From: PNON01 sp964387025
GTDB lineage: Bacteria; Chloroflexota; Anaerolineae; Anaerolineales; Anaerolineaceae
Assembly (NCBI GenBank): GCA_964387025.1
Contig: CAYLUZ010000003.1
Span: 124,001 to 188,000, forward strand
Direction: 5' to 3'
DNA length: 64,000 bases
Part shown: piece by piece, positions 59,597 through 64,000 of the stretch
Layout: each line of letters opens with the position of its first letter
Numbering within the stretch: the first letter of the stretch is position 1
The notes under the pieces: generated by a model
Told to the model about the DNA's origin: nothing
The model's input: only the letters and a program-made list of their open reading frames with translations
Databases searched by the model: none
Translations under genes and position numbers: made by a program

Positions 59597-60310
59597 ATGC
59601 TGAAAGATTCACACGTCGTTATAGTCGTTGCCCATCCGGATGATGCTGAATCTTATTGCGGAGGAACGATTGCGCTCCTGACAAAAACTGGTAACCAGGT
59701 AACGCTGGTAGTATGTACAAGTGGAGATCGGGGGAGCCATGATTGCTCCATTAGTCCCACTAATCTCATTAATCTTCGCAAAGAAGAGCAATATGCCTCC
59801 CAGCATGTTCTGGGGGTGCAGGCGATCATCTGGCTTGGATATGAAGACGGGAAACTGGCTTGCCAGCCTGAATTGCGTGACCGGCTGATTCGAATTTATC
59901 GCCAATTACGGCCGCAAGTGATCATCACTTTTGACCCCTGGAAGCATTACGAATTTCATCCCGATCACCGTGCGGTGGGATTCGCAGCCACAGAAGCGCG
60001 CATGCTGGCAGATCTACCCTGGATCTGTCCCGAACTGACACTTGAGGGGACCGCTGCCTGGCATCCGCAAGAAATGTACTGTTTTTCCCCCCAGGAACCA
60101 AACTACTGGGTCGATATTTCTGAAACGATCGATCTGAAAACTGAAGCTCGTTTGGCACATCACAGCCAGAATGATTTTATCCATACTGAAGATGACCGCC
60201 TTCAATTTATTGAGATGATACGTTCAAATGCCCGCAAAGCCGGAGAAAAACTGAATATGACTTTTGCGGAGTCTTACTATAAAGTGGATGATACTAACTT
60301 AAACTTATGA
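59597..60310 (+). CDS. PIG-L family N-acetylglucosamine deacetylase
   Basis: Zinc-site motifs AHPDDAE (12-18) and HPDHRAVG near 116, plus GDRGSHD. PIG-L/LmbE enzymes remove acetyl from GlcNAc-containing small molecules such as mycothiol or bacillithiol precursors or chitobiose. It follows the permease by one base, so it likely acts on the imported glycan. Confidence 0.9.
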   Translation: MLKDSHVVIVVAHPDDAESYCGGTIALLTKTGNQVTLVVCTSGDRGSHDCSISPTNLINLRKEEQYASQHVLGVQAIIWLGYEDGKLACQPELRDRLIRIYRQLRPQVIITFDPWKHYEFHPDHRAVGFAATEARMLADLPWICPELTLEGTAAWHPQEMYCFSPQEPNYWVDISETIDLKTEARLAHHSQNDFIHTEDDRLQFIEMIRSNARKAGEKLNMTFAESYYKVDDTNLNL

Positions 60311-61119
60311 AATACTTGATCGTCAATGCAGATGACTTTGGCTTTTCACTGGAAGTAACAAAAGGTGTAATTGAGGCATTTACTAACGGTATTGTAACGG
60401 ATACCTCAATCCTTATTAACAGCCCTTATGCTGAACAAGCATTGGCAAGCGCAAAAGAGGTGGGACTACCGGTTGGTATTCATATTGATTTTGTAACTCA
60501 GTTTCCACACAATGATCATCTTTCAGATTCGAATTTGATTGGCCCGGATGGTAAATTGAGGCATGAATTATACGAAAGAGAATTTCATAATCACATAAAA
60601 CATAGTTTCACCTGTGATGAGTTAATTTCCCTGAGAGGGGAAATTCGACGACAAGTTAATTATTTTATCCAACTCAGCGGTCAAAAACCATCCCATCTGG
60701 ACTATCACTTCGGACTACATTACATAAATGAGATTATGGCAATCTATATTACAGTAGCCGAGGAATATCACTTACCTGTTCGTTGGGGTAAACAATATGC
60801 TGGAAAAAATCCTTATGCACTGGCACCAAAGATATTTGCCGATACTTTTGAAGGTAATCCACAATCTACTATTGAGGATTTTGTAAATCTAATTGATAAA
60901 CCATGGGAAGGGATAATGGAAATTTGCTGCCATCCCGGATACTTCACACCAAGCGGACTGGCTGATAAAAATAATAGAAATCGGGAGTATGAATTAGCAG
61001 TGCTGGTTGATCCCAGGTTAAAATTGGAATTACAAAAAAGGAATATTCAGCTCGTAAACTATCACTTTATTTCCGATCTTTACGATAAGAGTCAGAGCAC
61101 TGATAGCGTGGGTCGCTAA
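60307..61119 (+). CDS. YdjC/ChbG-like carbohydrate deacetylase
   Basis: NADDFGFS at the N-terminus carries the metal Asp pair. GIHIDFVTQFP and HLDYHFGLHY supply histidines, and CCHPGYF lies near the C-terminal part. ChbG deacetylates chito-oligosaccharides. It overlaps the PIG-L gene by ATGA, so two unrelated deacetylases are co-expressed with one sugar importer. The AT content is slightly higher than that of its neighbours. Confidence 0.88.
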   Translation: MKYLIVNADDFGFSLEVTKGVIEAFTNGIVTDTSILINSPYAEQALASAKEVGLPVGIHIDFVTQFPHNDHLSDSNLIGPDGKLRHELYEREFHNHIKHSFTCDELISLRGEIRRQVNYFIQLSGQKPSHLDYHFGLHYINEIMAIYITVAEEYHLPVRWGKQYAGKNPYALAPKIFADTFEGNPQSTIEDFVNLIDKPWEGIMEICCHPGYFTPSGLADKNNRNREYELAVLVDPRLKLELQKRNIQLVNYHFISDLYDKSQSTDSVGR

Positions 61120-61144
61120 GTATAATATGAAAGGAGCTTTGAAC

Positions 61145-61444
61145 ATGACAGATCAGATGCAAGTTGAAAGTGGCCATCATTACCACGAACACAGGAAAGC
61201 AGTTTTGGATCGCCTTGCCAGGATAGAAGGGCATGTACGTGCGGTTCGGCGGATGGTGGAAGAGGATGTATCCTGCCCAGAGGTATTAGTTCAAATTGCT
61301 GCTGTTCGTTCTGCATTAAATGGAGCAGGCCGGATCATTCTTGAAGATCACGTAAAATCATGTATGATTGATACAGTACGTGAAGGTAACTTCGAAAATT
61401 CTTTCCAGGACCTAAAGAATTCCCTGGATAAATTTATCCGATAA
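61145..61444 (+). CDS. csoR: CsoR-family metal-sensing repressor
   Basis: An all-helical DUF156 protein. Cys44, His69 and Cys73 have the exact 25- and 4-residue spacing of the Cu(I) site of CsoR, unlike RcnR (C-H-H) or sulfur-sensing CstR (no His). The N-terminus has a His-rich HHYHEH. AAAGGAG precedes ATG 61145; the in-frame ATG at 61127 would put the Shine-Dalgarno inside the gene. Likely controls the metal ATPase operator at 54188, which is 7 kb away. Confidence 0.88.
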   Translation: MTDQMQVESGHHYHEHRKAVLDRLARIEGHVRAVRRMVEEDVSCPEVLVQIAAVRSALNGAGRIILEDHVKSCMIDTVREGNFENSFQDLKNSLDKFIR

Positions 61445-61467
61445 AATAGAACCGGGAGAATTAATCA

Positions 61468-62880
61468 ATGACCCAAAACAATGATCAAATTGATTTTTCA
61501 TGTTTGTATTCTTGTCTGGATGTCCAGGTTCCGTTGCTTGATGGATCAATGCGAACATATATCAATTTTGATAATGCTGCCTCCACACCTTCACTAAAGA
61601 TTGTTAAGGATAAGGTGAACCAATATCTGGATTATTATTCCAGCGTTCATCGCGGGACTGGATTCAAAAGTCAACTTTCAACGCATGCATTTGAAGAAGC
61701 ACGAAAGATTGTGATCGAATTTGTGGGTGGAAACACAACCGAACATGTATGCATCTTTGGTAAGAACACAACTGAAGCAATAAATACCCTGTCTCACCGC
61801 TTTCCATTTACTGAAAAGAAAAATGTAGTCCTGGTAAGTACACAGGAACACCACTCAAATGATCTACCCTGGCGGGAGGCTGCTCACGTTGAGCATATTG
61901 CATTAAAACCGGATGGGTCACTGGATGAACAAGACTTTGACCTGAAACTGAAGGAACATGGGGAAAGAGTGGCATTAGTTTCAATCACTGGGGCGAGTAA
62001 TGTTACCGGCTTTATTAATCCTATTCATAGATTGGCTGAAAAAACACACAAAGCTGGAGCCCAGATTTGCGTGGATTGTGCACAACTTGCACCGCACAGA
62101 TCTATCAATATGGGCAGCCTGGATGATCCGGCCCATATTGATTATGTAGCAATTTCAGCTCATAAAATGTATGCCCCATTCGGTACTGGAGCATTAATCA
62201 CCCGGCGCGATACTTTTGAAATTGGGGAGCCTTTCATGCGCGGTGGCGGTGAAGTGGAGATCGTGACATTGGATAGTGTCACCTGGTCAGAACCACCCGA
62301 CAGGGATGAAGCCGGGAGCCCGAATGTAGTCGGAGCAGTTGCATTGGCTGCTGCCATTTCTCAATTGACATCCATTGGAATGGATAAAGTTGCTGCTCAT
62401 GAGGCGCAGTTAACCCGCAATATTTTATCAAAATTCAAGCAGATGAAAGGTCTGACTGTTTACGGTAATAGTTCACCTGAGCAAGCTGAAGACAGGCTGG
62501 GTGTTGTACCCTTAAACCTGGATGGAATGTCCCATTACCTGGTGGCAGCCATCCTGGGTTATGAATTCGGAATTGGTGTCAGGAATGGCTGTTTTTGTGC
62601 ACACCCGTACTTGTTAAAACTGATGGGAGTGGATGAGAGCAATTCAATAGTCGTGCGTTCCCAAATCCAATCTCACGATAAACGGCAAATACCCGGTTTG
62701 GTTCGGGTTTCTTTCGGTTTATATAATACTGAACGAGAGATCGATACATTAATTCAAGCTCTTGAGGTGATCCTGGCAGGAAAGTACAAAGGCAAGTATC
62801 ACCAGGATATCCCATCCGGTGCGTTCAACCCCGAAGGTTGGAAGGTTGATTTTAATAAATACTTTACCTATGAGGTTTAG
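61468..62880 (+). CDS. Class V aminotransferase (cysteine desulfurase-like)
   Basis: PLP enzyme with FDNAASTP, STQEHHSNDLPW (His129 stacking), CVDCAQLAPH (Asp203) and PLP Lys233 in ISAHKMYAPFGTGAL. RNGCFCAHPYLLKL near 370 has cysteines in the region of the SufS/NifS active loop. At 470 residues it is longer than SufS. Could be a cysteine desulfurase, selenocysteine lyase or a related lyase; no SufU/IscU partner is adjacent. Confidence 0.8.
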   Translation: MTQNNDQIDFSCLYSCLDVQVPLLDGSMRTYINFDNAASTPSLKIVKDKVNQYLDYYSSVHRGTGFKSQLSTHAFEEARKIVIEFVGGNTTEHVCIFGKNTTEAINTLSHRFPFTEKKNVVLVSTQEHHSNDLPWREAAHVEHIALKPDGSLDEQDFDLKLKEHGERVALVSITGASNVTGFINPIHRLAEKTHKAGAQICVDCAQLAPHRSINMGSLDDPAHIDYVAISAHKMYAPFGTGALITRRDTFEIGEPFMRGGGEVEIVTLDSVTWSEPPDRDEAGSPNVVGAVALAAAISQLTSIGMDKVAAHEAQLTRNILSKFKQMKGLTVYGNSSPEQAEDRLGVVPLNLDGMSHYLVAAILGYEFGIGVRNGCFCAHPYLLKLMGVDESNSIVVRSQIQSHDKRQIPGLVRVSFGLYNTEREIDTLIQALEVILAGKYKGKYHQDIPSGAFNPEGWKVDFNKYFTYEV

Positions 62881-62883
62881 ATT

Positions 62884-63459
62884 GTGGCAGTAGTAGATGA
62901 ATCTTCGGGCTTGTTGATAGAGGCCATAAGGTTTTCATCATTCAGGCATAGAACCCAACGCAGGAAAGATGCGTTAGGCAGCGCTTACATTCATCATCCC
63001 ATCCAGGTGATGGAGTTGATTTGGAGCGTTGGCGAGATCAGGGACAGGGATATCCTTATTGCTGCCCTCCTTCACGATACGATCGAAGACACCGTGAGAC
63101 CGACAAGTCTGGAAGAAGCCAACCTGAAACAGGAAATTTCAGATCTATTCGGGAAGGAAGTCCTGGCCATGGTGCTGGAAGTAACCGATGATAAGAGGGA
63201 TTTACATAAAGTGCGAAAACAATCACAAATTGATCATGCCCCGACCCTCTCATTTGGTGCAAAGATCATTAAATTGGCTGATAAAACAGCCAACCTTCAG
63301 GACATCCTTGACAATCCACCCGTATGTTGGTCACGTGCAAGGAAAAGGGAATATTTTGATTGGGCAGAAGAAGTGGTTGCCGGGCTGCGGGGGGTTAATC
63401 CAAAATTGGAAGAAAGATTCGATCAGGTCGTCCAGTCAGGCAGAATGATATTGGCATAA
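62884..63459 (+). CDS. HD-domain hydrolase (SpoT/MESH1-like)
   Basis: The HD site is His37/His38, His64-Asp65 (ALLHDTIEDT) and Asp133 (KLADKTANL), the layout of ppGpp hydrolases. No synthetase, TGS or ACT domain is present, so it is a small alarmone-type hydrolase. GTG start 3 bases after the aminotransferase stop. Nucleotide specificity is inferred from the family. Confidence 0.8.
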   Translation: MAVVDESSGLLIEAIRFSSFRHRTQRRKDALGSAYIHHPIQVMELIWSVGEIRDRDILIAALLHDTIEDTVRPTSLEEANLKQEISDLFGKEVLAMVLEVTDDKRDLHKVRKQSQIDHAPTLSFGAKIIKLADKTANLQDILDNPPVCWSRARKREYFDWAEEVVAGLRGVNPKLEERFDQVVQSGRMILA

Positions 63460-63493
63460 TGTTTTAACTCGAAGGGTAACTTAGGAGGTCTTG

Positions 63494-63847
63494 ATGGAAA
63501 AATGGCAGAAACCCAGCGAACATACGATTGCCATCTATCAAAACATTGTTTCCCGGTTGGATGGTGTAGAGAAAAGAATAATGTTTGGATGTCCGTGTGC
63601 ATTTGTCAACGGAAATATGTTCTTTGGTGTTTATCAGGATCAGCTTTTCTTACGAATGGGTGCTGACCAAAGAGAGCAATTAAATCAAATCATACCGATC
63701 AAGTCCTTTTCACCCATGGGAAAGGTCATGAAAGCATATATTGTCATTCCAGAGGAAATTATTAATGATCAGGAAAAATTGCTTGCACTGATAAAAACCG
63801 GACTCTTTATCGCATTAGATTTACCCCCCAAAAAAAGTAAGAAATGA
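63494..63847 (+). CDS. TfoX N-terminal domain protein
   Basis: 117 residues: RIMFGCPCAFVNGNMFFGVYQDQLFLRM and SPMGKVMKAYIVIPEE match the TfoX_N fold, often annotated as competence-regulator-like although stand-alone copies have no proven role. Ends in basic KKSKK. AGGAGG lies 4 bases before ATG 63494. Confidence 0.85.
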   Translation: MEKWQKPSEHTIAIYQNIVSRLDGVEKRIMFGCPCAFVNGNMFFGVYQDQLFLRMGADQREQLNQIIPIKSFSPMGKVMKAYIVIPEEIINDQEKLLALIKTGLFIALDLPPKKSKK

Positions 63848-63899
63848 TTTTCCGATTGAAACACACTGTACAAAGAATGCATAATCCTTGATGTTTTCG

Positions 63900-63928
63900 T
63901 TGTAATTATCAATCATCCTCTATATAAT
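63900..63928 (+). promoter_or_regulatory. Predicted promoter of the gene at the right edge
   Basis: TTGTAA (63900-63905), 17-base spacer, TATAAT (63923-63928), about 50 bases before the ATG at 63978. Confidence 0.6.
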
Positions 63929-63977
63929 AAACTCAGACATTTATAATGCATTCAAAAATGAACATCAGGAGGATTAT

Positions 63978-64000
63978 ATGGCTTCAATAGTAGACGTTGA
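63978..64000 (+). CDS. Start of a gene cut by the window edge (possibly enolase)
   Basis: ATG 63978 with AGGAGG at 5 bases and a good promoter upstream; only MASIVDV is visible. Enolases often begin M..IVDV.ARE, so eno is a guess from seven residues. Confidence 0.4.

Overview
The window looks like chromosomal DNA of an anaerobic or facultative bacterium of the phylum Chloroflexota, most likely class Anaerolineae. This is inferred from gene content and style: secreted proteins with long Thr-Pro linkers, TadE/TadG genes, many stand-alone zinc-ribbon proteins, NrfHA with large multihaem cytochromes, and a complete System I cytochrome c maturation operon. No rRNA or phylogenetic marker was available for a rigorous placement. 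Promoters of TTGACA / 17 nt / TATAAT type can be read in front of several genes.

Layout. 0-6.3 kb: partial GNAT acetyltransferase, a zinc-ribbon membrane protein, then (minus strand) NrfHA nitrite reductase followed by a separately promoted DUF362/polyferredoxin pair. 6.6-10.9 kb: TadE, TadG-like vWA and Thr-Pro-rich TadE-like surface proteins. 10.9-14.3 kb: PAS histidine kinase, OmpR-type regulator, small acidic protein. 14.3-14.7 kb: structured intergenic region with an IS-end-like hairpin and a tRNA-Arg(CCT) whose 3' end is repeated downstream. 14.7-29.4 kb: housekeeping block (SagB-like oxidoreductase, UppP, Tgt, Alr, RecJ, TtuB/TtuA-like tRNA thiolation pair, GlnA, a candidate 6S RNA, ThpR, RsfS, Bcp) plus a small XRE regulator/membrane protein unit and palindromic intergenic repeats. 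29.5-34.6 kb: molybdopterin operon with two MoeA proteins (one fused to a substrate-binding domain), a polysaccharide deacetylase and a UbiA-like membrane protein. 35.0-36.6 kb: polar amino-acid ABC transporter lacking a binding protein.

36.7-38.8 kb holds the most striking pair: a serine palmitoyltransferase-type alpha-oxoamine synthase and a 3-ketosphinganine-reductase-like SDR, which together would carry out the first two steps of sphingolipid synthesis. 38.9-52.7 kb is a cytochrome c island. A minus-strand unit (decahaem lipoprotein, nonahaem membrane cytochrome, cytochrome b-c fusion) faces a plus-strand ccmEFHG-I-like-dihaem-ccmABCD operon, so the maturation machinery sits back to back with its probable clients and also serves NrfHA. 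The CcmE is the Cys (CxxxY) variant.

52.8-64 kb: an MFS transporter; a P1B metal ATPase with a CsoR-type operator; a sugar ABC importer (binding protein plus two permeases) followed by PIG-L and YdjC deacetylases, suggesting uptake and de-N-acetylation of amino-sugar glycans; a CsoR regulator with the C-H-C copper site; a class V aminotransferase; an HD hydrolase; a TfoX-N protein; and the promoter and first codons of a gene that may be enolase.
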